Assembly (NCBI GenBank): GCA_973895155.1
Contig: OZ316895.1
Location: 20,026,001-20,090,000, forward strand
Source: Marsupella aquatica
Taxonomy: Eukaryota; Marchantiophyta
Direction of reading: 5' to 3'
Length of the DNA: 64,000 nucleotides
Part shown: piece after piece, positions 37,779-46,841 of the stretch
Layout: the number at the start of each line of letters is the position of its first letter
How positions within the stretch are numbered: position 1 is the first letter of the stretch
Program-made: the position numbers and the translations under genes
Notes under the pieces: model-generated
Told to the model about the DNA's origin: nothing
Database searches by the model: none
The model's input: only the letters and a program-made list of their open reading frames with translations

Positions 37779-40495
37779 TCAGATTTTTTCAGTCGATTAG
37801 GAACTCCATAGAACTTGCTTCAAGCAAAGCGAACAGCGGATGATTTCCTCTTCAAAGCGGAGCTATTGGAAGAAGATCTGCTGGCCCTGCCATTAGTGAA
37901 GAAACCATGCTGAAGCATTGATCCTCCAGATGAACAATCTGACCTTGGGGAAAGTCCACACTCCCCACACTTTCCTCCAACGTTCCTCCAATTCGTCTGT
38001 GGAGCCCTCTATGTCCACCTTTTGTCGAGTTTGGAGAATCTAGATCCGACACAGAGGAAGGAGTGGCCCAAACCTTGTTGGGATGGGACCAGCCATAGTT
38101 TTTCTTGTGCCAATCCCACTTCCAACTCGAGCACTGGTGCAGAGCCAGACCACCTTGAATCCTGCACCTCGAGATAGAGTCGTGAAACTGGCTAAATTCG
38201 TAATGCCGATTTGTCTGGTGCTACGAATTTGGTTGTTCAGTTGTTCTTTCTCGATCCATTGGTTGTTGTCACCACTTAAGTCAGTGATTGACTTAATTCT
38301 CCTGTTGGCAAGGTATCTTCGGAGTTTGACCTGTTGCTCCATGAGATATCCTTATCTCTGAGATATAGTAGAGTTTGCTCAATGCTAAGGTGCAGCGGGA
38401 GTTGACTCCCTTCAAACTGGAAATTGAGCCTAAACACTACACCCGATGTTTATGGCAAAAAATAATGAATTATGAATTTGACAGTCCATAATTTTTCTAT
38501 CCCTGACCTTATAAAATTATCCATCAAATTTTGTGAAAGTCCAGGAAGGTCGGAAGATTAGAAAGAAGCCTAACTGGAGTCCGATGTATAGGCTGAGTAG
38601 TAATAGGTATGATAGGAGTTTTAGGAGCAGGTGCACTATTTTTGAACCTAGTGGTTAATCTGGTCCTCCTGGCCAATTACTGATTTTTTTTCTCTGTTTG
38701 CTCGGGCTTTCGGGCTCGTGGCCTTTGGGCTCCTTCTCGGGGCGGCCGCTGTTGCCCCGGGTGTTGGTCTGGGTTCCATCCCCTCCTACTTTTAAAATTA
38801 AAAAAATGGTCCATCATATTTGATATTTGAATCTTTGAGACCCCCATTTTCCAAGTGGGCTTCCTTTTCGTGAAGCTGCCCGGTCCCCGACTGCCCGCAC
38901 CATGAAGGGGTGGCGGTTCTGACAGAATCACACAACTGTAGCAGTTTGTACCGGTATCGGTCTTTGTTCCCAGATCACGGTGAATACGGTAGACTACGGC
39001 ACTGTGCCAGCAGTAACTTCTCTGGATACGGATTACGGAAGGAAACGGAACGAGACTGTTCCCATCTTTTTGTCATTCTCAAGGGGCGGGCAGTACCGTA
39101 ACGGGTCTGGCGTAAATACTTCGAACGGCTTGGTGGTGAAACATTTAAATTGTTACTGTTCACCAGTTCTGTATACATTATCCAATGTACTTATTACGTA
39201 CCAAATTTCTAGCACAGAAGTCAATGAACGAAGGCTAAATAGGGTGTACTATCCTGCTTCGTGCAGTAAAATGGCGAAATATTAATTACTTTTATTCCAG
39301 GAAACAGCATACTGCCAAAATAGTAGAAAGCATTACGTGCTCGAATGGACCACCCAGATGAACCTTGAAACCTGGATAGACCAGGTTACTGTTGACGAGA
39401 ATGCGTGGAGCTTTTTGAAAGAAAATTTACTATATGAGTACACAATGAGTCCCCTAGTCTATGATTGTAAACTAATATGATACTCAAATAGAATATTTTA
39501 TTGAATAATCTAGGATTTCTGCTGTCCATCTGGGATTTGCTTGTCCATCCAGGTCATCTTGTCAAACATTTAGGTCCATGGGGGCTTCAGTTTTCTAGAA
39601 TATCATTCTCCTTATTTACTTATTCTATTATGAAACGATTGTGCATAGGGAAGGATTTGGGAGGGATTATGCACAAACTATAGGGATTTGATGATATAAT
39701 GCATAAACTATAGGGAGGGATTTGCACAATCGTTTCATAATGCACAATCGTTTCATAATCCTTTCAGTTAGAGTACCTTTCACAGCTGAGCAACCTTTTC
39801 ACATCTTAATGCGCCTCACTATATTCTCTATGTGATTTCAGGGCATTCATTGAGAATGTATTGTCAAGATTTGGGTGTCATTATGAAAATTCTCCTATAC
39901 TTTTACAAAAAACAGGACAAACAAACAAAAACTTAAGCCTTTAAGTGTACTAAGGTGCTCTTACCTGAGCACTATGGCCCACAATAGCCTCTCATATATA
40001 CCTAGCCCCTCAGGTAGTTTTCTATTTTTATTTCTATGGATGGTTTGGAGCCATAACCCTATGCCCCAGCCTGGCCAAGAGGTTATGACATTTTGACCCC
40101 CTCGCTAACCCACCCGGAGGTTATATAATTTCAAACACAAAGTTTTAATAAAAATAGAGCAAAGCTACACTCAGGGCTGTGCTTGTGAACCCATGACTAC
40201 CCAAAGGGCATGCCTTCACTCCCTAGGGGATTATATCCCACAAGCCTAGCCTGACTACCTGTTCTTTGATCATAAATATAGGTGACTACAAAAAACCATG
40301 CACTACTTTTTCTAAATTATTGACATTCATTTATGATTTGTCCCTGTTTCTTGTACCCCAAAGTTAAGTGAAGCAGGCCTACTTATGGTCAAGAGGCTTC
40401 ACTCTAGACCTAGACCATAAAAGAAATAGGTTTATATCCCAAATTACTACATTTAACTCTCACTAAGTGCGGGCTCTTGGGAAGACAGATCCGGC
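37779..40495. other. Gene-poor region between the lone LTR and element 2
   Basis: No coding region is supported. It includes probable leader sequence of the truncated LTR element, a GC-rich patch near 38690-38780, and an inverted/direct repeat cluster near 39620-39760. A degenerate block near 40040-40300 resembles 37080-37390 (both contain CTGGCCA(A/G)GRGGTTA-like phrases and TATATCCCA or CATCCCATAG). These look like two copies of one eroded repeat. Confidence 0.5.
39620..39765. repeat. Small inverted and direct repeat cluster
   Basis: The sequence TATGAAACGATTGTGCATA near 39628 is followed about 100 bp later by its inverse, CACAATCGTTTCATAATG, in two tandem copies. Between them, TAATGCATAAACTATAGGG-like phrases are duplicated directly. 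It could fold back on itself like a miniature inverted-repeat element, but target-site duplications were not recognised. Confidence 0.65.
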
Positions 40496-40499
40496 ATGC

Positions 40500-41212
40500 T
40501 GTCGTGACATATAGTATCGTAGTCATAGTGTATCAAAAACATACAAGTTACCGGCAAGGCATATGTGCAAGCTGCTAGCAACCAACATGCATAGAAAAAG
40601 TCCAATCACATTCACAAGTGCCAAGAAAAAGCAAATGAAGTGGTATGTACGTAGTGGAGGTGTAAACCTCTGTATATAAAAGGCGTAAGAAAAACAATTG
40701 TATTGAAATCAAATCAAAAACCGGCAGGATGCCAAGATCGGCCGGGAGCATCTAACGAATCACTGTGTGAATCCCGTGTACGGAACCGACGAGCACTGTC
40801 TGAGCTCTGTCAACAGCGATTCAAGAAGAACTGAAAAACCCACAAAGAAATACATGCCCTAAGCAAGCAAAGTCCTGGCATCACACTAACAAGCACATTT
40901 GCTTCAAGAATGGCCCAGACTTGCTACAAGAACATGTCGCTAACTCAGGTAGTACACTAGCCCTAACTACATACCTAGCGGGCAGGCAAGGGACATGCCG
41001 ATGTGCATAAGAGACACTGTCCCTCGGCATGACAGCTATCGTGACATATAGTATCGTAGCCATAGTGTATCAAAAACATACAAGTCACCGGCAAGGCATA
41101 TGTGCAAGCTGCTAGCAACCAAAATGCATAGAAAAAGTCCAATCACATTCACAAGTGCCAAGAAAAAGCAAATGAAGTGGTATGTACGTAGTGGAGGTGT
41201 AAACCTCTGTAT
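40500..41212 (-). repeat. Compound 3' terminal repeat of element 2 (A-B-A order)
   Basis: Three blocks sit here: A1 at 40503-40675 (173 bp), B1 at 40676-41034 (359 bp) and A2 at 41040-41212 (173 bp). A1 and A2 are the same length and differ at about three positions. B1 matches B2 at 49960-50318 over its full 359 bp without indels. A normal element would have the same A and B composition at both ends, so the extra A block here and its absence on the right are anomalous. The junction of B1 with A1 creates a TATATAAAAG sequence. Confidence 0.9.
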
Positions 41213-41225
41213 CCCCCCCCAGACC
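41213..41225 (-). promoter_or_regulatory. Possible polypurine tract of element 2
   Basis: On the minus strand a run of eight G preceded by GGTCT lies between the end of the coding frame and block A2. A purine run at this position is expected to prime plus-strand DNA synthesis just before the 3' LTR. If it is the true tract, the LTR would start with block A, which does not begin with the usual TG. Confidence 0.45.
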
Positions 41226-41252
41226 ACAGCCACAAGGAGGGCTGAAGAAAAT

Positions 41253-41921
41253 TCAGGTAGCACGTGGAGCACAAGAAGGGCAAAACCATAACCCTTCTGG
41301 CACCTGGGTAAGTTCAGGCCAAAGGCAGAAAAGATGGTACCCTCCATTGCAATTGTCACACAGCAGCATCTGGTCAGCATCATCAATTCGCAAACACACC
41401 TTGCAAGGGTAGTCCACAGGTGGAATCCAAGTAGAAGTCACAATGGTGGGATCTAGGTTAGGCAGATGACAAGGGGCGCAATTCTTGGCATTGTCAGCAA
41501 TTGTGCGCCCATCTGCCCCTTGTAACTCTAGCACTCCAGACGGTCGAATAGCTTTAACCCTGAGAATAGTTCGACTGGTAGAGGTGTCCAGGGTGTCGTT
41601 AGCTTGCCGCTGCAAGTACACAAAATCTCCCACATCAAACTTCCTGACCTTGGGCTGAAAAGTGCCCCCTCGTGTGTGTGCATAACGCAGTGTGTCCCTG
41701 TGCTGTGCAATGGCCAAATTCTCCATGGCCATGGGCATAACCCTCCTGAATAGGGCAGCCCTCTCAGAGATCACATCAGACCAAGTCACAGCTGAATCCA
41801 AGTCCACCACCTGAAGCATGTGAGCAGCAATAGCAGAAGGTGGAACTGGGTGACGACCAAACAACAAGAAGTAGGGAGAAAAGTTAGACAGTGATGCATG
41901 TCTGGACATCCTATACCCCAT
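41253..41921 (-). pseudogene. Element 2 integrase C-terminal part with PHD finger
   Basis: This 222-residue segment continues the integrase (FSPYFLLFGRHP; FDVGDFVYLQ; ILRVKAIRPSGVLELQ) and ends in a complete C4HC3 PHD finger at residues 173-217 (41405-41271). The ligands are CKVC, CDNC, the histidine and cysteine of YHLFC, and CPSC. An acidic IDDADQM stretch precedes the second cysteine pair, and a tryptophan (GLWFC) lies two before the last pair, as in typical PHD fingers. PHD fingers read histone H3 tails, either unmodified or methylated at lysine 4. In chromoviruses a chromodomain in this position steers integration; by analogy this finger may do so, which is inference. The piece lies in the same frame as the upstream integrase, separated by a TAG at 42000-42002. 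The PHD finger itself is intact. Confidence 0.92.
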
Positions 41922-41999
41922 GGCAATGTAGGGTAAGGCCAGGTCCCAATCCTCCTTGTTTTTGGTGAGGCAGATCTTTCGGAGACCCTTCTTGCATGT

Positions 42000-42572
42000 C
42001 TAAACCATGCGCTCTGCCAAGCCATCTGCCTGTGGGTGATCTCGTGATGTCCGGCGATGATCAATGAGGGCCTGATCAAGTAGCTCCTGGAACTCTCCTC
42101 TAAACTCTGAGCCCTGGTCAGTGAGACATTCTGCACAAGCTCCAAAGCGGCTGAGAACTTGTTGTAGGAATGTCTGGCTGGTGCTACGGGAGGTCTTATC
42201 CGGCAATGCCACAAGTTCTATCCACTTGGAGAAATGCTCTATCATGATCATGATGTAGAGATTACCCTGAGATGTGAGGGGTAATTCTCCAGCCAAATCA
42301 CATGACCAGCGATAAAACATGCCCTGAATAGGGAGTGGATGAAGTGTGGGTTGCCGAGATATGAAAGAAGTCCTCACCCTATCACACTGTTCACACCGGG
42401 CAATAACATCTCGAACCTGGCCATGCATGCCTCTCCAATGATAATGAGGGACCAAGAGGCTGTAAGTCCTCTTAACGCCAAAATGACCAAGCTCAGAATG
42501 TACCTTACGGATAAGGCCAACCCTCTCATGAATGGGTGGAACCACCACTTCCCTGTCTGGCAAGCAGCGCAC
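42000..42572 (-). pseudogene. Element 2 integrase zinc-binding domain and catalytic core
   Basis: The 190-residue piece has the HHCC zinc-binding domain (HSELGHFGVKR...CEQCDRVR) and the catalytic core with WSCDLAGELP, LTDQGSEFRGEF and QADGLAER, giving the expected Asp-Asp-Glu triad. It is preceded by an in-frame TGA at 42588-42590 and ended by an in-frame TAG at 42000-42002, where element 1 encodes glutamine (VVQT). Reading through both stops restores continuity on either side without any frame change. Integrase inserts the cDNA into the genome. Confidence 0.9.
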
Positions 42573-42587
42573 GAGATGATCTCCCTT

Positions 42588-44042
42588 TCACAAGTAGCGC
42601 TTGGACCTTTGCTGAATTTGGTCTCTCTGGGCAGTAGTAACATGTGTGGGTAACTCCCCATGCTGCAGAAATCTCAGAGTGTCGCTGTCCTCCCATATGT
42701 CCACCACAGGTTGGTCAACAACATAGCATGGCAGCAAAGCAAGATAGGTCGATGCATGAAATGTAGGCAAGATGGAAACCTGGTCAAAATCTTGCCGTGC
42801 ATCTGAGGAATCATCAGAGGTAATCAAAGGGCTGCGGGACATAGTGTCAGCATTCTGATGTGTCACACCAGGCCTATGAGTTACCTCAAAATCATACTCC
42901 TGGAGTATGAGCGCCCAACGAGCAAGCTTGCCAGTAAGCTTGTCGTTGGTCATCAACCACTTCAAGGGCTGGTGGTCGGTGTAGAGAACAAACCTGGTCC
43001 CATAGAGGTAGGGCCTATAATGTATGACAGCCCACACAACAGCAAGGCATTCACCCTCATAAGAAGAATAATGACTCTCTGCCTGATTGTTGCTCCTGGA
43101 TGCATAGGCAATGACGTACTCTTTACCTTCCTCATCATGCTGGCCCAAAATGGCACCAATCCCAAGGGCACTCCAATCTGTGTGTAGCACAAAGACCTTG
43201 TTGAAATCAGGTCTTCTCAGCACCGGGTATTCTGAGAGCTTCTCCTTCAAAGTGGCAAATGCTGCCTCAGCATCTGTACTCCATGTCCAAGTCACATTCT
43301 TTTTCAACAAAGCATACAATGGGTGTGCAATGGTACTGAAATCTTTGATGTAGATCCAGTAGTAATTGCACAACCCAATAAAACTCCTCAAAGTGCGAAC
43401 ATCGATAGGAGTGGGCATTTCCAAGATGGATACCACCTTGGCCCAGTGAGCCATGGTTCCATTTGGAAGAATGCGGTGCCCAAGGTATACTACTGATCTG
43501 ACAGCAAATTCACACTTCTTGGGGTGTATCTTTAGGTTCACCTTCTTAAGCCTCATGAATAGCTCCTCAAGGTCAAGTAGATGCTGGTCAAATCCTTTGC
43601 TGTGGACCAACACATCATCAATGTAGCGTTTCAGAAACTCAGCACCTTGAAGAACCTGGTCCATGACTCTTTGAAAGAATATGGGCGCATTCTTCAAGCC
43701 AAATGGCATCACCAACCACTCCCATAGTTGGTTACTACCATGGAAAGCTATTTTCTTGCGGTCCTTTGCAAGCAGCAAAATCTGGTTAAAGCCTTGCCTT
43801 AGATCCACAAGAGTGAAGATGTCTGAGTCTCCAATGCTGTCAAATAGCTCCTCTGGCCGTGGCATGGGGTACCTGTCCTGGGGTGTGACCAGGTTCAGTG
43901 GCCTGTAGTCCCCACACATGCGCTTCTCTGTCCACAATCCACTGGAATCCTTCTTTGCTGGCATCACTGTAGCTGCTGCAAAATCTGATGTAGATGGCTG
44001 AATAAGACCAGCTTCATAGAGCTCTTGGCATCTCTCATCCAC
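42588..44042 (-). pseudogene. Element 2 reverse transcriptase and RNase H
   Basis: The 484-residue segment holds most of the RT, with MCGDYRPLN, FTLVDLRQGFNQI, FGLKNAPIFFQRVMDQ and the catalytic YIDDVLVHS. RNase H follows with LHTDWSALGIGAILGQ, SSYEGECLAVVWAV and LYTDHQPLKWLM. After that comes a linker into the integrase. The segment is internally free of stops. It is bounded by TGA codons at 44049-44051 and 42588-42590 in the same frame, so it belongs to one polyprotein with the neighbouring pieces. Active-site residues are all present. Confidence 0.93.
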
Positions 44043-44048
44043 TAGCTG

Positions 44049-46787
44049 TCACTCATGCTTACTCAAACGGTGTCTCCGCCTGAAGATAGGTGTTTCATCA
44101 GCCAACTCAATGGAGAACTGCATAGTCTTGCACTTACCCAAGTCCTTCATAGAGAAAGCAAACACATTCTCATGCTTGAGGAGCAAATTCAGCAGCTGGT
44201 CCTTCTGTCTTTTACTCAGGTGGTTGCCCATGATGAATGTGTAGTTGGCAACACTAGGAATAGGACCTGATGTACTCGTGCTTGAAGAGCCAGAAGTGCC
44301 AGCCTCTCCACTGTCCAAGCTACTAGCATGCTGCTGATAAGGTGATGAGGCCTCTCCAAGGCCTGCTGTATCTGTTGCTCTGGTCTGATCCACACCATGA
44401 AACTCAGAAATAATGTCAGCCACATTACAAGGGACCTCCTCCCCCCTAACACTTGGACTGAAGTGGTGAGTGTTGGACAGAGGTAAGTGCACCTGGTCTG
44501 GATGCCATGTAGCAGCACCATGGAGTGGTAGGGCTGGCACTCCTGATGCTGGATGAATGTACATCTGAAAAAGGATGCAAGTGACCAGAAGCCAAGTGAG
44601 AGCATTAAGATCCATTACCTTGCCAAGTAAAGCAGTCCTGGCTAGCCTGGTGATTTTGGTGTGACCTGTAGTACCGGGTTGGAAGCCCATAGCCCGTTCT
44701 CTCTCCTCAGGACTAGGTTCATCCCATGTACCGATAGAATGTCGATAAACCAGGCCAGAACCATCACCCTGAAAAGCATGTGCACCTGGAAAGGACACAA
44801 AAGTAGGCCAAGCAGCACGGGGCTGTCCAATGGTATTAGCTGGATACCAAGGTGCTGGCTCTTGCCGTGTAACCGGTTGGCAAGAACTGTCAGGATCCAA
44901 AATCTGGTCCACTGTGAGGTTAGTGTCCCTAGATGTGTGGTGAAGAGCTAACTCCAACAAGGAAGGTGGTGCAATGTTAGTCCAAAAGTTACGAAGACGA
45001 TGTGCATAAGAACCACAGTGCATTGCATCAATGAGAAGGGGTGGTCCCAAGTAGTGTTGGACCACACTGAAATCCTCTTTGACCTGTGGACGCTGGTCAA
45101 ACTGAGATGGAGTATTCTCAATGATATAACCAACAGCAGGATAAAGGGATTGAGCCCAGGTGAGAATCTGAACCAATGCTGTGAAAAGGCCAGAACGAGA
45201 ATCATGCAGTCCAGCACCGTGACCAGCAGCTGAAAACCCTTGGCATTCCCAACCAGCTATGATCAAATCAAGGGAGCCAAGAAGGGTTAAGTGCCAGTGC
45301 TGGACAAGCTGGATGTCTGGAGGGAAGAAAGAAAATGCAGACTTCCATGCACTATGTGGAAACTGCTGGGGAAATCGCTCGGAAAATTCCAGCAGACGGG
45401 ATTCAGCCACTTGCCTTGCACTTGGATCAATGTCCACGTAGATGTACTGCTTCACCACCATGCCAGACTGTAGGAGAGCTTCCAGGCCTGTAGAAATGCC
45501 ACCAAAAAGCTCAATCAATGTAAGGCCATCTAAAAGAGGAGTCCATTTAACTGGTGCGCTCAAGATTGGGGCTATTGGCTGTCCATTGTGCTGCCCAAGG
45601 TCTTCAAACTTGCGCAATGCAGCCACCAAAGGTCCATGGGCTGCTTGGAGCTGTTGTACCACCTCTGGTTGATGATCCACGTTGCTGGAAAGTGCTGCTA
45701 TACGTGCAGCAGCATGTGCAGCAGCCACCTCATCGTCATCCTCCTCAATCCAATCTTGCAATGGGTGGTTGACATAGGTAGCTGTGTGCACTGCTTTCAA
45801 CACACAGTGGTGAGCCATAGGTATATGGGCACCATGCAAATCAAGTGGAATGTAGCCCAAGTGTGAGCCATCAGTATGCCAATCAACTCTGTAGTATGCA
45901 TGCTCATGCCAGTTGTCAATGGTAAAACCTGGTGGGAACAAAGCCTCCTGGCCAATGAGCACATCATACGTAGTGGCATTGGTAACCAAACATCTGACTG
46001 GGAAATGCAGTTCCTGATCTGTACCTCCATTAAAAGTGAGAGTGAGTAAAGTAGAACTCTCACCCAGCACATCCTCCACAGTGCCACTAGCAGCCCGAAT
46101 GTGCCACTTGGATTGCTGTAAATGATCAGTCAACAGTCCCATCTTCTTGGCAAACTGAATGCCCAATATCACTGGTTGAGCACCTGTGTCTAGCATGACC
46201 ACCTGAGGAGTGTGACCCTCCAACTTGACCACTGAATTCCTGTTGTCAACAATGGCAATGGTGGTGGAAACTGAAGTCCTGTCAATAGGCACCACTCTCG
46301 GCAAATGATGAGGTACCTTGTGAAGGGAGTTAGTGTCCACGGTCTTTCCACTCAACAACATAGCCAGGAAAGATGGAGCAGCATGACCAGAATCAAGTGT
46401 AGCTCTGGTCACACAATCAGCAGCAATCGGTATTGGGGCAGCCAAACCAGTGGAAACATGTAAAGGAGAAGAAAAAGGTCCAGTATGTACATGAGATTGG
46501 ACCTCCAAAACCGGTGTCACAGGGGTTGATGAAGAATGCAGTGAGCCCTCTAGCGCTCTAATGATAGCTCTAGCATCCAGCTGTAAATCATGGCAACTGA
46601 AAAGTGGAGTTGTAAGAATCCTTTGTGCCATACCGGAGGTGAAATGCTCAAGCAGCTCAGGAGAAACAACTCCCTGTGAAATGTTAGCAGCACCTGGTGG
46701 TGGAATGGATGTAGCTGCAGCTCCCTCCCCCCTCGCCAACAAGGTGCGCTCTTCAGCAAGTGTGAGTGGCTGAAAAGATTGGGGCAT
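44049..46787 (-). CDS. Element 2 protease - C5 methyltransferase-like domain - RT N-terminus
   Basis: This 912-residue open segment is the core of the unusual architecture. The retropepsin motif MLDTGAQPVILG is at about residues 198-209. The methyltransferase-like domain spans about 420-735: motif I LIELFGGISTG (424-434), motif II-like YVDID (450-454), motif IV DLIIAGWECQGFS with cysteine 515, motif VI IIENTP (555-560), motif VIII YAHRLRNFWTN (594-604), motif IX-like PEERERAMGF (692-701) and motif X RTALLGKVMDLN (717-728). The motif VIII block resembles DNMT3/DRM enzymes. A serine/glycine-rich linker (about 805-845) leads to the RT start (FAFSMKDLGKCK). The residue before the catalytic cysteine is glutamate, where almost all C5 methyltransferases have proline, so activity is uncertain. 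The segment ends at a TGA where element 1 has arginine. It is in frame with gag above and RT below. Confidence 0.93.
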   Translation of the reverse strand: MPQSFQPLTLAEERTLLARGEGAAATSIPPPGAANISQGVVSPELLEHFTSGMAQRILTTPLFSCHDLQLDARAIIRALEGSLHSSSTPVTPVLEVQSHVHTGPFSSPLHVSTGLAAPIPIAADCVTRATLDSGHAAPSFLAMLLSGKTVDTNSLHKVPHHLPRVVPIDRTSVSTTIAIVDNRNSVVKLEGHTPQVVMLDTGAQPVILGIQFAKKMGLLTDHLQQSKWHIRAASGTVEDVLGESSTLLTLTFNGGTDQELHFPVRCLVTNATTYDVLIGQEALFPPGFTIDNWHEHAYYRVDWHTDGSHLGYIPLDLHGAHIPMAHHCVLKAVHTATYVNHPLQDWIEEDDDEVAAAHAAARIAALSSNVDHQPEVVQQLQAAHGPLVAALRKFEDLGQHNGQPIAPILSAPVKWTPLLDGLTLIELFGGISTGLEALLQSGMVVKQYIYVDIDPSARQVAESRLLEFSERFPQQFPHSAWKSAFSFFPPDIQLVQHWHLTLLGSLDLIIAGWECQGFSAAGHGAGLHDSRSGLFTALVQILTWAQSLYPAVGYIIENTPSQFDQRPQVKEDFSVVQHYLGPPLLIDAMHCGSYAHRLRNFWTNIAPPSLLELALHHTSRDTNLTVDQILDPDSSCQPVTRQEPAPWYPANTIGQPRAAWPTFVSFPGAHAFQGDGSGLVYRHSIGTWDEPSPEERERAMGFQPGTTGHTKITRLARTALLGKVMDLNALTWLLVTCILFQMYIHPASGVPALPLHGAATWHPDQVHLPLSNTHHFSPSVRGEEVPCNVADIISEFHGVDQTRATDTAGLGEASSPYQQHASSLDSGEAGTSGSSSTSTSGPIPSVANYTFIMGNHLSKRQKDQLLNLLLKHENVFAFSMKDLGKCKTMQFSIELADETPIFRRRHRLSKHE

Positions 46788-46841
46788 GACAGCCCGAGCG
46801 CCCCTGGCTCTAGTCAGAGGACCGGCAGCAAGACCATCAGC

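Noticed and set aside
41036-41386. 116-residue minus-strand frame over the end of element 2
   Set aside because: It overlaps the PHD-finger frame in another phase and runs into the terminal repeat; no coding evidence.
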